Origin: Chloroflexota bacterium
GTDB lineage: Bacteria > Chloroflexota > Dehalococcoidia > Lucifugimonadales > UBA2985
Direction of reading: 5' to 3'
Length of the DNA: 64,000 nucleotides
Assembly (NCBI GenBank): GCA_028877205.1
Contig: JAPPHY010000007.1
Location: forward strand, 62,001-126,000
Below are positions 36,939 through 48,402 of the stretch, piece by piece. The position numbers and the translations under genes were made by a program. Under the pieces are notes generated by a model. It was not told the DNA's origin. It saw nothing but the letters and a program-made list of their open reading frames with translations, and made no database searches. Numbering within the stretch: position 1 is the stretch's first letter; each line of letters begins with the position of its first letter.

Positions 36939-39875
36939 TTACGCCCCGGCCTCCACCTTGACCCTGGCCTTCGCTTTGGCCCTGCTCTTGGACTTCACCC
37001 TGCCGTTGGTCTTTGCCCCGTTCTCCTTCGCCAGCACACCCCGCAGGTAGCGGCCCGTATGCGACTCCTCCCACTCCGCAACCTCCTCCGGCGTACCAGC
37101 CACGATCACCTCACCGCCGCGCTCGCCCGCGCCCGGCCCGAGGTCTACGACCCAGTCGGCGTTCTTGATCAGGTCCAGGTGATGCTCGATGAGGACGACA
37201 GTGTTGCCAGCGTCCACCAGCCGGTGCAGCACGCCGAGCAGGGCGGCGCAGTCCTGGAACGACAGGCCGGTGGTCGGCTCGTCCAAGATGTAGAGAGTCT
37301 TGCCCGTGGCCCGGCGGGACAGCTCTGTGGCCAGCTTCACGCGCTGCGCCTCGCCGCCGCTGAGCGTGGTTGCCGGCTGGCCCAGTCGGATGTAGCCTAG
37401 GCCCACGTCCTTCAGCGTCTCCAGCTTGGAGCGCACGCGAGGGAAGTTCCAGAAGAACTCCAGCGCCTCCGAGACGGTCATGTCCAGAACCTCGGAGATG
37501 TTCTTGTCCTTGAGAGTAATCTCCAGGGCCTCGCGATTGTACCTCTGCCCGTGGCACACCTCGCACGGCATGGTCACGTTGGGCAGGAACTGCATTTCGA
37601 TCTGGATGTAGCCTGCGCCGGTGCACGCCTCGCACCGACCGCCCTTGACGTTGAACGAGAACCGGCCCGGCATGTAGCCGCGCACGCGTGACTCCGGCAC
37701 GGCGGCGAAGATCTCGCGCACGGGCGTGAACATTCCCGTGTATGTGGCTGGGTTGCTGCGCGGCGTCCGGCCTATGGGCGACTGGTCTATGTTCACCACC
37801 TTGTCTATGTTCTCAATGCCGTAGACCCCGTCGCTCACGCCCGGCCTGTCCCTTGCTCCGTAGAGCATCTGCGCCAGGCGCTTGTACAGCACCTCGTAGA
37901 TCAGGCTGCTCTTGCCGGAACCGGACACTCCGGTGATGCACACCAGCATCCCTGTGGGCAGTGTCACGTCTATGTTCTTGAGGTTGTTCTCCCGGGCACC
38001 CCTGACCACCAGCTCACCGCCGTTACCGAGGCGGCGCGACTCCGGCAGCGGTATCTTGAGCCGGCCGCTCAGGTACCGGCCCGTGATCGAGACATCGTGG
38101 CCGGACACCTCTTCGACTGTGCCGGTCGCCACCACGTGACCGCCGTGCTCGCCTGCGCCCGGCCCCAGGTCGATGATGTGGTCGGCGGCGCGCATGATCG
38201 CCTCGTCATGCTCCACGATGATGACGGTGTTGCCGATGTCGCGAAGGCGCTTCAGCGTGTCGATGAGAAGGTGGTCGTCGACGGGGTGGAGGCCTACGCT
38301 AGGCTCGTCGCACACGTAGAGCACTCCCATCAGGCCGGAGCCGATCTGCGTGGCGAGCCGGATGCGCTGCGCCTCACCGCCGCTGAGCGTGGACGCCGTG
38401 CGGTCCAGTGTCAGGTAGTCCAGCCCTACGTCCTTGAGGAACCGCAGGCGGGCGTGAATCTCCCTAAGGATCTGCCTGGCGATGGTGCTTTCGCGCTGGT
38501 TCAGGGGCGACTCACCGCCGTCGCCGTCCAGCCACTCGACCCACTCGATAGACTGGCCGATGGTGGCAGACGTCATCTGTATGATGTTCCGGTCGGCCAC
38601 GGTGACCGCCAGCGACTGGGGCTTGAGACGCTTGCCGTTGCAGTCGGCGCACGGACGGGCAGCCATGTACCGCTCGATCTCCTGGCGCATGTAGTCGGAT
38701 GCCGTCTCGCGGTAGCGTCGCTCCAGGTTGGGGATCACACCCTCGAACCTGGTGTCCCACGTGTACACGCGGCCCCGGTGCGTGCGGTGTCGCATCTTCA
38801 CCACCTTGCCGCGGTTGCCGTACAGAATCAGGTCAACGTGCTCCTGCTTCAGGTCACGCACCCTGTCCTTGACCGAGAACCCATACGCCTCGGAAAGCGA
38901 CCTCAACAGGCTCGCAAACCACGGGTTGGCCGTCCCGGCACGGGACCAGGGAACTACCGCGCCCGCTTCCAGGGTCGAGTCTTTGTTAGGCATGACCAGG
39001 TCGGGGTCGATCTCCAGCCGGTAGCCGAGGCCAGTGCAGGTGGGGCAGGCTCCGTGCGGGCTGTTGAAGGAGAATGTGCGAGGCTCTATCTCGCCCAGGC
39101 TCACGCCGCAGTGCAGACAGGCGAACCGCTCGGAGAAGAGCAGCTCCTCGCCGTCCACCACCGAGACCTGCACCACGCCGTTGCCCAGGCCGATGGCCTG
39201 CTCCACGGAGTCGGTGAAGCGGTTGACGTCGGCGTCATCACCGACCACCAGCCTGTCCACCACTACCTCGATGGTGTGCCACTTCTGTCTGTCCAGGACG
39301 ATGCTCTCCGACAGGTCGCGTATCTCGCCGTTGACGCGCGCCCTCACGTATCCGGCGGAGCGTGCGTCCTCCAGTATATCCTTGTGCTCCCCCTTGCGTC
39401 GGACCACAAGCGGCGCCATCACCATGATGCGGCTTTCGCCCGGCAGGGACATGATGGCGTCCACGATCTGCTGCACGGTCTGTCGCTCGACGGGCCTGCC
39501 GCACTGGTGGCAGTGGGGACGGCCGGCGCGGGCGTAGAGGAGGCGCAGGTAGTCGTAGATCTCGGTGACGGTGCCCACCGTGGAGCGCGGGTTGTGGGAG
39601 ACGCCCTTCTGGTCTATGGATATCGCCGGGGAGAGGCCCTCGATGTACTCCACGTCGGGCTTCTCCATGAGGCCGAGGAACTGGCGCGCGTACGCGGAGA
39701 GGGACTCTACGTAGCGGCGCTGCCCCTCCGCGTATATGGTGTCGAACGCCAGGGAGCTCTTGCCGGAGCCGGACACGCCGGTGATGACGACGAGCCGGTT
39801 CCGGGGGATGGAGACATCGATGTTCTTGAGGTTGTGCTCCCGTGCGCCCTTGACTACGATGCTGTCCTGAGACAT
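36939..39875 (-). CDS. uvrA: Excinuclease ABC subunit A
   Basis: [61 protein letters not shown]; two ABC halves and zinc motifs. Confidence 0.98.
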   Translation of the reverse strand: MSQDSIVVKGAREHNLKNIDVSIPRNRLVVITGVSGSGKSSLAFDTIYAEGQRRYVESLSAYARQFLGLMEKPDVEYIEGLSPAISIDQKGVSHNPRSTVGTVTEIYDYLRLLYARAGRPHCHQCGRPVERQTVQQIVDAIMSLPGESRIMVMAPLVVRRKGEHKDILEDARSAGYVRARVNGEIRDLSESIVLDRQKWHTIEVVVDRLVVGDDADVNRFTDSVEQAIGLGNGVVQVSVVDGEELLFSERFACLHCGVSLGEIEPRTFSFNSPHGACPTCTGLGYRLEIDPDLVMPNKDSTLEAGAVVPWSRAGTANPWFASLLRSLSEAYGFSVKDRVRDLKQEHVDLILYGNRGKVVKMRHRTHRGRVYTWDTRFEGVIPNLERRYRETASDYMRQEIERYMAARPCADCNGKRLKPQSLAVTVADRNIIQMTSATIGQSIEWVEWLDGDGGESPLNQRESTIARQILREIHARLRFLKDVGLDYLTLDRTASTLSGGEAQRIRLATQIGSGLMGVLYVCDEPSVGLHPVDDHLLIDTLKRLRDIGNTVIIVEHDEAIMRAADHIIDLGPGAGEHGGHVVATGTVEEVSGHDVSITGRYLSGRLKIPLPESRRLGNGGELVVRGARENNLKNIDVTLPTGMLVCITGVSGSGKSSLIYEVLYKRLAQMLYGARDRPGVSDGVYGIENIDKVVNIDQSPIGRTPRSNPATYTGMFTPVREIFAAVPESRVRGYMPGRFSFNVKGGRCEACTGAGYIQIEMQFLPNVTMPCEVCHGQRYNREALEITLKDKNISEVLDMTVSEALEFFWNFPRVRSKLETLKDVGLGYIRLGQPATTLSGGEAQRVKLATELSRRATGKTLYILDEPTTGLSFQDCAALLGVLHRLVDAGNTVVLIEHHLDLIKNADWVVDLGPGAGERGGEVIVAGTPEEVAEWEESHTGRYLRGVLAKENGAKTNGRVKSKSRAKAKARVKVEAGA

Positions 39876-40133
39876 GGCGTCCTTTGCTCTCGAATGTACC
39901 GAATGGGCCAAGGGCTATTCTACCACCGCGGAGGGGTGTGAGGGCAGGGTGTTTGGACTAAATTGAAGACCGACCCCTAGCTTTAGCGAGCACGCGCTCC
40001 GTGAAGGGGACAGTTCGGGATCGGCCTGCATCCAAGCTCAGGATACGCCGACGCTATGTACTGGCCAATGCCCTAGAGACGTGTGGGAAATGCGTTGCAC
40101 ATGCCCACATCTCCCCACCAAAACCCCGCGCGT

Positions 40134-40162
40134 TTGACAGCTAGCTACGCATGGCCTACCAT
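40134..40162 (+). promoter_or_regulatory. Sigma70-like promoter TTGACA-N17-TACCAT upstream of dxs
   Basis: TTGACA 40134-40139, TACCAT 40157-40162. Confidence 0.6.
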
Positions 40163-40221
40163 AGCCACAGGCGCAACGGGCGTCCGCCGCTCTGACCTTC
40201 ACGACGCTCCCGCCGAGTCTA

Positions 40222-42123
40222 TTGCATGGAAGTCTTGAAGTGGATACCCGGATACTGGACAGAATCAACGATCCCGCCGACCTGAAGTCCCTCTCCTACG
40301 ACGAAGTAGCCCAAGTAGCCCAGGAAGCCCGCGACACCATCATCTCCGTAATCACGGAACGAGGTGGACACCTCGCCTCAAACCTCGGCGTGGTGGAGCT
40401 AACGCTAGCGCTTCACCGCGTATTCAACAGCCCCACGGACAGCATCGTCTGGGACACCACCAACCAGACCTACACCCACAAGCTGGTCACCGGCAGGCGG
40501 GACGAATTCCCGAACATACGCCTGCAGGGCGGCCTGTCCGGTTTCGGCGAGCCCACCGAGAGCCCGCACGACACGCTCGCCGCCGGTCACGCCGGCACCG
40601 GCCTGTCGATCGCTCTGGGCCTTGCGCAGGGCGCTTCGCAGCGTCAGCTCGACTCGTGGACCATTGCCGTCGTCGGTGACGGCGCGATGACGTCCGGCTC
40701 CAGCTTCGAGGCGGTGAACAATATCGTCCACCTCAACCCGGAGAGGTTCGTCGTCATCCTCAATGACAATGGCATGTCCATCTCCGAAAACATTGGCTTC
40801 CTCACCAACTGGCGAAAGAGCCTGATCACACACCCCGAAGTCCAGTCCATGATTGGCCGGGCAAGAGCCTTTTCCCAGCGCGTGCCCAGCGGCGACGTGC
40901 TGTACCGGCTGGTCAGGCGTCTCAACACTGGGCTGGCCGGCCTCATCGTGCCGACGATGTTCTGGACCGAGCTGGGGTTCCAGTACCTGGGCCCCGTGGA
41001 CGGCCACGACATCAGGCAGATGGAGGAGGTCCTGAGACAGGCCAGGACCCCCACCGGCTCGGTGCCGCTGGTGCACGTGGTCACCCACAAGGGCCACGGC
41101 TACGAGCCCGCCGAGGAAGACCCGGTCAGGTTCCATCAGCCAAGCTCTCCCCTTGGAGCCGGGTCCGGGGCGCCCACGTACTCCAAGGTGTTCTCCCAGA
41201 CTCTGACGCGGCTCATGCGCGACGACGAGAATGTCGTGGGCATCAGCGCCGCCATGCTTGAGGGCACGGGCCTGGTGGACGTGCAGCGAGACTTCCCGGG
41301 CAGGGTCTTCGACGTTGGAATCGCCGAGCAGCACGCTGTGAGCATGGCTGCGGGGATGGCCTCCGGCGGCCTGCACCCATTCGTCTCCATATACTCCACC
41401 TTCCTGCAGAGGGCGTTCGATCAGATTGTGCACGATATCTGCCTGCAGAACCTGCCCGTAACCATCATCGCCGACCGCGCCGGCATCGTCGGCGAGGACG
41501 GAAAGACGCACCACGGCGCATTCGACATCTCATACCTTCGCTGCCTTCCGAACGCAGTGCTGGCGGCGCCAATGGACGAAAACGAGCTGCAGCACCTGGT
41601 GTACACCGCCTACAGGCACCAAGGGCCGTTCGCCATACGGATTGCGCGAGGCGCCGCGGTCGGTACGCCCCTGGATGAAGAGCTGAAGGAGCTGCCCATT
41701 GGCAAGGGAATGGTTGTGCGGGAGGGCAGCGACGTGGTCATCTTCGCTCTGGGCAAGTCCGTTAGCGCGGCGCTGCAGGCAGCGGAACGCCTGGAGGAAG
41801 ACGGCATATCGTGCGGCGTGGTCAACCCGGTGTTCGTCAAGCCGCTGGACGTAGAGCTGCTGCTCAACGAGGCTCGCAGGACGCGAAGGGTGGTCACGGT
41901 GGAAGAAAACGTGCTGGCCGGCGGCTTCGGCTCCGCGGTCCTGGAGGCAATAGCCGAGGCCGGGCTGGAGTACACGTCCGTTCACCGCATCGGCATGCCG
42001 GACTCCTTCATAGAGCACGGCACGGCAGCCGACCAGCGCCGACAGCTCTACCTGGATGCGGAAGGAATCGCGTCCAATGTGCTGAACGCGTTCTTCCCGC
42101 AGGTGGGCGCGCCGAAGACCTAG
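40222..42123 (+). CDS. dxs: 1-deoxy-D-xylulose-5-phosphate synthase
   Basis: HLASNLGVVELTLALHRVFNSPTDSIVWDTTNQTYTHKLVTGRRDEF...VVGDGAMTSG...YSTFLQRAFDQIVHDICLQNLPV. Confidence 0.95.
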   Translation: MHGSLEVDTRILDRINDPADLKSLSYDEVAQVAQEARDTIISVITERGGHLASNLGVVELTLALHRVFNSPTDSIVWDTTNQTYTHKLVTGRRDEFPNIRLQGGLSGFGEPTESPHDTLAAGHAGTGLSIALGLAQGASQRQLDSWTIAVVGDGAMTSGSSFEAVNNIVHLNPERFVVILNDNGMSISENIGFLTNWRKSLITHPEVQSMIGRARAFSQRVPSGDVLYRLVRRLNTGLAGLIVPTMFWTELGFQYLGPVDGHDIRQMEEVLRQARTPTGSVPLVHVVTHKGHGYEPAEEDPVRFHQPSSPLGAGSGAPTYSKVFSQTLTRLMRDDENVVGISAAMLEGTGLVDVQRDFPGRVFDVGIAEQHAVSMAAGMASGGLHPFVSIYSTFLQRAFDQIVHDICLQNLPVTIIADRAGIVGEDGKTHHGAFDISYLRCLPNAVLAAPMDENELQHLVYTAYRHQGPFAIRIARGAAVGTPLDEELKELPIGKGMVVREGSDVVIFALGKSVSAALQAAERLEEDGISCGVVNPVFVKPLDVELLLNEARRTRRVVTVEENVLAGGFGSAVLEAIAEAGLEYTSVHRIGMPDSFIEHGTAADQRRQLYLDAEGIASNVLNAFFPQVGAPKT

Positions 42124-42152
42124 ACTCGCAGATCTGCCTGGCCCGCTTCGCG

Positions 42153-44041
42153 CTACTGGTCCGTCCGGTACAGATACCTGATGTCCCAGAGGCCGTACAG
42201 CGTGGGCGTGGAGTTCCCGAAGACGTTGCGTACCGCGCTGATTCGCTCCGACAGCGTAGTGTAGATCACAGGCACGTTCTCTGCGGCCAGTGCCTGCGCC
42301 CGGTGGTAGTACCCAACCCGCGTCTCGCGGTCGAGCTCCTGGCTGGCCTTCACGTACAGCTCATCTATCTCCGCCTCCCACTCCGTGGCGGGACTCGGCT
42401 GGTTGGGATACCACAGGTGAAGCCCCTCTGCGCTGTGCCAGAAGGTAATGCCGCCGTGCGGGTCGGTGCCGCCGGTGAAGCCGATAATCATGGCCTCCCA
42501 GTCGTAGGTGGCCGTCAGCTGGGCAACCAGCTCACCGAACTCAACCAGCGTGTAGTCCACGTCGAGGCCGATCTCCCTCATGTTCTCGCTGATAAGCCTG
42601 CCGACCTCTGCGCGCACGCTGTTGTCGCCATTGGTCACCAGTGAGAAGGCGATCTCATTGCCTTCGTCGTCCTCGCGAATACCGTCTCCGTTGGTATCGG
42701 TCCAGCCGATGCCGTCCAGGATATCGTTCGCCTCCTCGAGGTCGAACTCGTATTTCCGCACGTCGGGGTTGTGGAAGTCGCCCGCAGCCGGGCTTATCGA
42801 CGACCACTGCGGATACCCCGCGCCGTGCTGCACCTGATCGATGATGGTGGACTTGTCCACGGTGTGAGCCACGGCCTGCCGGAACTCCGTGTTCTGGAAC
42901 CACTTCAGCTTCTCAGGCGCAAGGTAAGGCTCGCCGGTGTCGGCGCTCGTTCCCGGGTTCATGTTGAACCCCATGAACGTGGTCCCGAATGCCGGGCCGC
43001 GCCTGTGGATCGTGAAGTTGCCGTCTTGCTGCAGCGGCTCGAGCTCAGCGAGCTCCTCGCCGAGCACGCCATGCACATCGGATTCGCCCGCCTTGAAACT
43101 TGCCAGCTCCGCCGCCAGGTCATCCACGATAACGTGGACTATCTCGTCCAGGTACGGCAGGGAGTTGCCCTCCTCATCATTCAGCCAGTAGTCCGGGTTG
43201 CGCTGAATCACAACGCGCTCACCCGGCACGTAACTGCCTATGGTGAACGGGCCCGTGCCGATAATCTCGGACGGGTCGGTGTTGACGTCCCACGTGGTGA
43301 CGAATGTGCCGTCGTCAACGTGCTTCTCCAGGATGTGCTGCGGGTATATCGCAGTGCCCATGGTGCGAAGGAACGTGGCGAACGGCACAGGAAGGACGCA
43401 CTGAACGGTGTAGTCGTCCAGCGCCGTGACGGTCATTGGCGCCTCCTCCCATTCGCCGCTCTCCTCGTCCAGGTATCGGAAGTGGAATGCCGGCCGGCTG
43501 CTGGCGGGAATGTCGTGATTGTAGATGATGCGGTTGAATGTGAAGTCCACGTCGCTGGCTGTGAAGGGCTGCCCGTCGTGCCACGTCACATCACTGCGGA
43601 GGTGGAACGTCCACGTCAGGCCGTCGTCGGAGCGCTCCCAGGACTCCGCCAGCGACGGCTCGACCTGATCGGTCAGCCACGAGGTCTCGGTCAGGCCATC
43701 GTAGAGATATCCCAGGACGCCGGTCGACGAAGCGTCGGCGGCGATGGCGAGGTTGAAGGTGAGAGGCTCGGATATGGTTGCGAGGGTCAGGGAACCTCCC
43801 TGCTTCCCGATGGCGTACTCGAACTCCTCGGCGTTGTTCCTGAGCCGTTCAACAATGGTGGGCTCTGAAGTAGGAGTAGGCGTGGGGACCGGCGTGGGAG
43901 TTGCCGTTGGCGCTGCGGTGGCGGTTGGACTTGGAACCGTCGGAATGGGCGTATTAACCGGCCCGCCGTCGGTTGGATTTAAGCATGCTGCAAGGATCAA
44001 GAGGCAAGCGGTGAGTGCCAGCATGGGTAGGATGCGCTTCA
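42153..44041 (-). CDS. Extracellular solute-binding lipoprotein, family 5
   Basis: MLALTACLLILAACLN lipobox; TPTPVPTPTPT linker; LAESWERSDDGLTWTFHLRSDVTWHDGQPFTASDVDFTFNR. Confidence 0.93.
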
Positions 44042-44176
44042 CGATTTCTCCTTTCGGTCTGCGACGGCCGCCGTGGCGGCCGTCATGCACTGTCGAGACA
44101 TGTTATTCTACTACGAAGGCATTAGGCCCGTCTTGCAACTTTCCCCCTTTTGCACCTCTCCGGCCCCGGCCGGCAG

Positions 44177-44205
44177 TTGCCGTAAGCTGACGTATCACCT
44201 ATAAT
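44177..44205 (+). promoter_or_regulatory. Sigma70-like promoter TTGCCG-N17-TATAAT
   Basis: TTGCCG 44177-44182, TATAAT 44200-44205, upstream of ORF 44253. Confidence 0.65.
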
Positions 44206-44252
44206 GTGAACGTTCCGGGCACCTTCATCACGCAGAGGAGATACCACCCATC

Positions 44253-44900
44253 ATGTTGAGGTTCGCCGAGGAAATCATTCTGCTCCTGCTGGACGACGAT
44301 GGCCGTTTCGCGCGGCTGCCAAGCTGGTCGCTCAACTACGCGCTGGCCGGCGGCGTGCTGATGGACCTGGCCCTCGAGAACCGCATCGATACCGACCTGG
44401 ATAGTCTGGTGCTTCTCGACGCCACGCCCCTGGGAGACAGCCTGCTGGACCCCACGCTCGCCGACATTGCGGCCGGCGGCGAGAGCGACGCCAGGTACTG
44501 GGTGGGACGCACCGCGAGCCGGGGTGAGGAGCTCCGCGAGGAAGCCCTCAGGCGCCTGATGGAGCTGGGCATCCTGGAGAAGCGGGACGAGAGCTTCCTG
44601 TGGGTCTTCCGCGCACGGCGCTACCCCTCCATCGACGGCAAGGTGGAGCGGGAGGTGAAGCTGCGCATCATGGGCGTGCTGTTCAGCGACGAGATTCCCG
44701 ACCCGCGGGACATAGTCATCATCTGTCTTGCAGATGCCTGCGGAATCTTCAACGAGCTGCTCTCATCGCGCGAGCTGGAGAGCGCCGCCCAACGAATCGA
44801 GCAGGTGCGCAGGCTGGACCTGATTGGTCAGGCGACCACCCAGGCGATTCGAGACATCGAAGTATCGATCGCCACTTCGATGAACCAGCAGCTTTTCTGA
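44253..44900 (+). CDS. GPP34 (Golgi phosphoprotein 3-like) family protein
   Basis: MLRFAEEIILLLLDDDGRFARLPSWSLNYALAGGVLMDLALENRIDTD. Confidence 0.88.
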   Translation: MLRFAEEIILLLLDDDGRFARLPSWSLNYALAGGVLMDLALENRIDTDLDSLVLLDATPLGDSLLDPTLADIAAGGESDARYWVGRTASRGEELREEALRRLMELGILEKRDESFLWVFRARRYPSIDGKVEREVKLRIMGVLFSDEIPDPRDIVIICLADACGIFNELLSSRELESAAQRIEQVRRLDLIGQATTQAIRDIEVSIATSMNQQLF

Positions 44901-44961
44901 TTCGCCAGCGCGCAGCCGGCTTTTCTCGCTTCCCGCGCGACTTTGTGGTCTGTCCGCCTGT

Positions 44962-45765
44962 CTAGTGACGCGTCGCGCGCCCCTTCAGAGCCAGCAACGC
45001 CAACCCAAGGCTGACCACCCCCACCAGCATCACCGCCCCGATCCCCTGAAGCAGCACCACCGGCTCCCATCCCTCCGTTATCAGTGAGCGCAACGCAGCC
45101 AGGAGGTAGGTCACCGGGTTGTAGTCCGTCACGGTTGCCAGCCAGGACGTCATCGCCTCCTGCGGCAGGAAGAGCGTGGTCATGAACAGGAACGGGAAGA
45201 ACAGGAGAAACGTCAGGTTCACGGCGGAAATGTTGCCCGTCTTGAGGGCAATGGCGTAGGGAAATCCTGCGAAGATCAGTCCCCACAACCCCCCAAGCAG
45301 CATGAACACCACTATGCCCGCCGGTCCCGACTCGAAGCCTACGCCCACAAGGAAGCCCATGAGCAGCACCGGCACCGTCAGCAGGACTACGAGGGCAAAG
45401 TCGGCGAGCATCAGGCCGAGCAGCAACGCCAGCCTGTTAACCGGCGTGATCACCAGCCGGTCGAAGTAGCCGCTCTGTATATCCAGCACAACGGTGGTCG
45501 CGCGCGACACGCCCGTAACTGCGAACAGGATTGCCACCGGCAGCTGAAACGCCTTGTAGTCCAGCCCCGGAATCTGCTCGGCAAAGTCGGCGAGTGCGCC
45601 GATGTTGAGGAAGAAGAAGAATACCGGGACTACCACCGCGGGTATGGTGATCTCCGGGTCCCTCGCAACGGAACGCACGGCGCGCTCCGCCACGGACATA
45701 ATGTCCCGCAGGAATCCTGCCCTGCGGGCCTGTACCTGCTCTGCGGTTGTAACTCGAGTTGCCAA
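44962..45765 (-). CDS. ABC-2 type transporter permease
   Basis: TTG start with SD GGAGGAG; FDRLVITPVNRLALLLGLMLADF; multiple TM segments. Confidence 0.85.
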   Translation of the reverse strand: MATRVTTAEQVQARRAGFLRDIMSVAERAVRSVARDPEITIPAVVVPVFFFFLNIGALADFAEQIPGLDYKAFQLPVAILFAVTGVSRATTVVLDIQSGYFDRLVITPVNRLALLLGLMLADFALVVLLTVPVLLMGFLVGVGFESGPAGIVVFMLLGGLWGLIFAGFPYAIALKTGNISAVNLTFLLFFPFLFMTTLFLPQEAMTSWLATVTDYNPVTYLLAALRSLITEGWEPVVLLQGIGAVMLVGVVSLGLALLALKGRATRH

Positions 45766-45823
45766 GCGCTTAGCTCCTCCCCGTTCTCTCGTCGCTGCTG
45801 TGCAGTCGGGCACTGACCCGACG

Positions 45824-46828
45824 TTACGCCTGCGCCTCGCCGTCCTCCTGCGACCACTGTTGGTCGGCGGCCTCATCCTGAAGCCTCTCGCCGGTGACCT
45901 GCAGGAATACATCGTCGAGCGTTGGCGTACGCAGCGTGAGCTCCTGCACCGCCACGCCGCTCTGAGCCAGCGCAAGCGCCACGGCGCTGATGACAGCGGC
46001 GCCATTGCCCACGCTGGCGGTCAGCTCGCTTCCGTGGACTTCCACGCCGTTCACTCGGCCCGTGCCCATGAGCGCCTCCACGGCTACCTCAGTATCGCCG
46101 TCCACCTTTGCGATGATCAGGTCGGAGCCGCGAGCCCGCTTCAGCTCCTCCGGCGTGCCCTGCGCGGCCAGCCGGCCGCGGCTGATGATGCCGACCCTGT
46201 GCGCCAGGGCGTCGGCCTCCTCAAGATACTGGGTTGTGAGGAATATGGTCACGCCCAGCCTCTCGTTGATGGCCCGTACCTCCTCCCACACGCGGGAACG
46301 GCTGACGGGATCGAGGCCTGTCGTCGGCTCGTCCAGGAAGAGCACCTCCGGGCTGTGTATCAGGGCTGCAGCCAGGTCAAGCCGGCGCTTCATGCCTCCT
46401 GAGTAGGTGCCGATGAGCCGATCCATGGCTTCGCCAATGTCGATGAGGTCGGAGAGATCGGCAATGCGCTGCGCGGCCTGCCGGCGTGACAGGCCGTAGA
46501 GCTGGGCCTGGAGTCGAAGAAGCTCGCGACCGGTCTGCTTCACGTCCAGCGCGGCGTCCTGCAGGGCCACGCCTATGCGCAGCCGCACCTCGCCGGGCTG
46601 GCTGACGACGTCGTAGCCCGCCACGTTTATGCTGCCACCGGTAGGGGCCAGGAGCGTGACGAGCATCCGGATGACCGTGGTCTTCCCTGCGCCGTTGGGG
46701 CCCAGGAATCCGAATATCTCGCCCCTACGAACCTTGAGGTCAACGCCATCGACGGCCCGGACCGGTCCGAACGTGCGGACCAGCCCCTGCACGTCTATGG
46801 CGTATGTGTTGTCGGTATCGGCGCTCAT
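45824..46828 (-). CDS. ABC transporter ATP-binding protein (DrrA-like)
   Basis: GFLGPNGAGKTTVIRMLVTLLAPTGG...[33 protein letters not shown]. Confidence 0.93.
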   Translation of the reverse strand: MSADTDNTYAIDVQGLVRTFGPVRAVDGVDLKVRRGEIFGFLGPNGAGKTTVIRMLVTLLAPTGGSINVAGYDVVSQPGEVRLRIGVALQDAALDVKQTGRELLRLQAQLYGLSRRQAAQRIADLSDLIDIGEAMDRLIGTYSGGMKRRLDLAAALIHSPEVLFLDEPTTGLDPVSRSRVWEEVRAINERLGVTIFLTTQYLEEADALAHRVGIISRGRLAAQGTPEELKRARGSDLIIAKVDGDTEVAVEALMGTGRVNGVEVHGSELTASVGNGAAVISAVALALAQSGVAVQELTLRTPTLDDVFLQVTGERLQDEAADQQWSQEDGEAQA

Positions 46829-46970
46829 GGGAAGGGTGTTCCTCGGAGTGGACATTCTACTTCCCGTCGGAGCGCCGCACAAGGGCGTTGTGGCCTCTCG
46901 CCAAGGCAATGCCAATGAGGCTCAGCCAACGCGGAGGGCTCGCGCCATGTACAGGCAGGCCGCGTCACCC

Positions 46971-48056
46971 CTAGTCGAACATCAGGACGCTGCGCGTCAC
47001 CTCGCCCGCCTTCATGGCGCGGAAGGCTTCGTTCACGTCCTCAAGCCGGCCGCGGCGTGTGATCATCTCGTCCAGCAGCAACCGGCCCTGGCGGTACAGC
47101 TCGATGAGGCGGGGCATGTCCGTGCGGAACCGGTTGGAACCCATGCCGCTGCCCTGTATCTTGCGCTCGCTGAGGAACATCCGACCCTCTATCTCCACCT
47201 TCTCCCCCACCGGAATCATGCCCACGACGGTCGCGGTACCCCCGGGAATCACGCAGTTCCACGCCTGCTCGGCAGCCACCTTGAGGCCGATGGCCTCGAA
47301 GGAGTAGTCCACACCGCCGCCGCTGAGGTTGCGTATCGCCTCCACCGGGTCATGCGATGAGGCGTCCACCACGTGGGTCGCGCCCAGCTCCAACGCGTGT
47401 GCCAGCTTCGGCTCCACCACGTCAACGGCGATGATCATCCTGGCCCCGGCGATGCGCGCTCCCTGCACAACTGACATCCCGACTCCGCCCAGTCCGAATA
47501 CGGCGACGCTGCACCCCGGCTCTATGCGCGCTGTGTTGAAGACGGCTCCTACACCGGTTATGACGCCGCAGCCGATGAGCGCTGCGCGGTCCAGAGGCAT
47601 GTCGTCGTCTATCTTGACCAGCGCGTTCTCGTGGACGAGCATGCGCTCTGCATAGCTGGACAGATTGAAGCCCTGCGTGAGGGCCGCGCCGCTGCCGGCG
47701 AGTGACAGTCGCGGCGGCTCGTCCTCGGCGCGGCGGGGCCGCTGGGAGCAACGGCTAGGGTGGCCGGACAGGCACTGGTGACAGGTGCCACAGAAGACGG
47801 ATAAGCAGGATATGACGTGGTCGCCGGGCTTCAGGTAGGTCACCAGGTCGCCTACCTCCTCCACGACGCCCGCGGTCTCGTGGCCCAGGATGGCGGGCGT
47901 GACCATGGGGTACAGCCCTTCTACGAAGTGGAGGTCGCTGTGGCAGACACCGCTCGCGGCGGTGCGCACCACGACCTCCCGGGCCATTGGCCCGTCAATG
48001 TTCACCTCTTCGATTGTCAGGGGCGTGTTGACGGCATGAAACACGGCGGCTTTCAC
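46971..48056 (-). CDS. Zn-dependent alcohol dehydrogenase
   Basis: GVCHSDLHFVEGLYPMVTPAILGHETAGVVEEVG...VAVFGLGGVGMSVVQGARIAGA. Confidence 0.92.
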   Translation of the reverse strand: MKAAVFHAVNTPLTIEEVNIDGPMAREVVVRTAASGVCHSDLHFVEGLYPMVTPAILGHETAGVVEEVGDLVTYLKPGDHVISCLSVFCGTCHQCLSGHPSRCSQRPRRAEDEPPRLSLAGSGAALTQGFNLSSYAERMLVHENALVKIDDDMPLDRAALIGCGVITGVGAVFNTARIEPGCSVAVFGLGGVGMSVVQGARIAGARMIIAVDVVEPKLAHALELGATHVVDASSHDPVEAIRNLSGGGVDYSFEAIGLKVAAEQAWNCVIPGGTATVVGMIPVGEKVEIEGRMFLSERKIQGSGMGSNRFRTDMPRLIELYRQGRLLLDEMITRRGRLEDVNEAFRAMKAGEVTRSVLMFD

Positions 48057-48132
48057 GATGCACCTCCCGATTGGAACTCTCCGCTATCGATGGTGTGCCT
48101 ACGCCTCACCTCGACCGCAGCGCAGCGTCGAT

Positions 48133-48324
48133 TCACCGGTCGCCGGCCATCACTCTGCGCTGAATGATCTCCAGTGCAATGCCCATGCCAATGGGCAGAA
48201 AGCCAAGCGCATTCCCGAGGATGATCCAGCCCACCCCCATGCCGATCACTATTCCGTTCCACATCCCGGACCAGCGTTGGCGCCTCGCCAGGGCAAGCTC
48301 GGGTCTCTGCTCTTCCATGTTCAC
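48133..48324 (-). CDS. Small membrane protein
   Basis: 63 aa with two hydrophobic stretches (GIVIGMGVGWIILGNALGFLPIGMGIALEI). Confidence 0.5.
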   Translation of the reverse strand: MNMEEQRPELALARRQRWSGMWNGIVIGMGVGWIILGNALGFLPIGMGIALEIIQRRVMAGDR

Positions 48325-48402
48325 CCTCCTGGACTCGATGGGTACAACTATACTCCCATGCGGCCCCGTTTGCCAAACCGCAGCGGAGGGCGGCAGCGGA
48401 AG

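Noticed and set aside
36939-37030. Lys/Arg/Ala-rich C-terminal tail of UvrA as novel domain
   Set aside because: Basic low-complexity tails are common in GC-rich lineages; insufficient evidence for a specific function.
38097-39941. 614-aa ORF on + strand
   Set aside because: Shadow ORF opposite uvrA.
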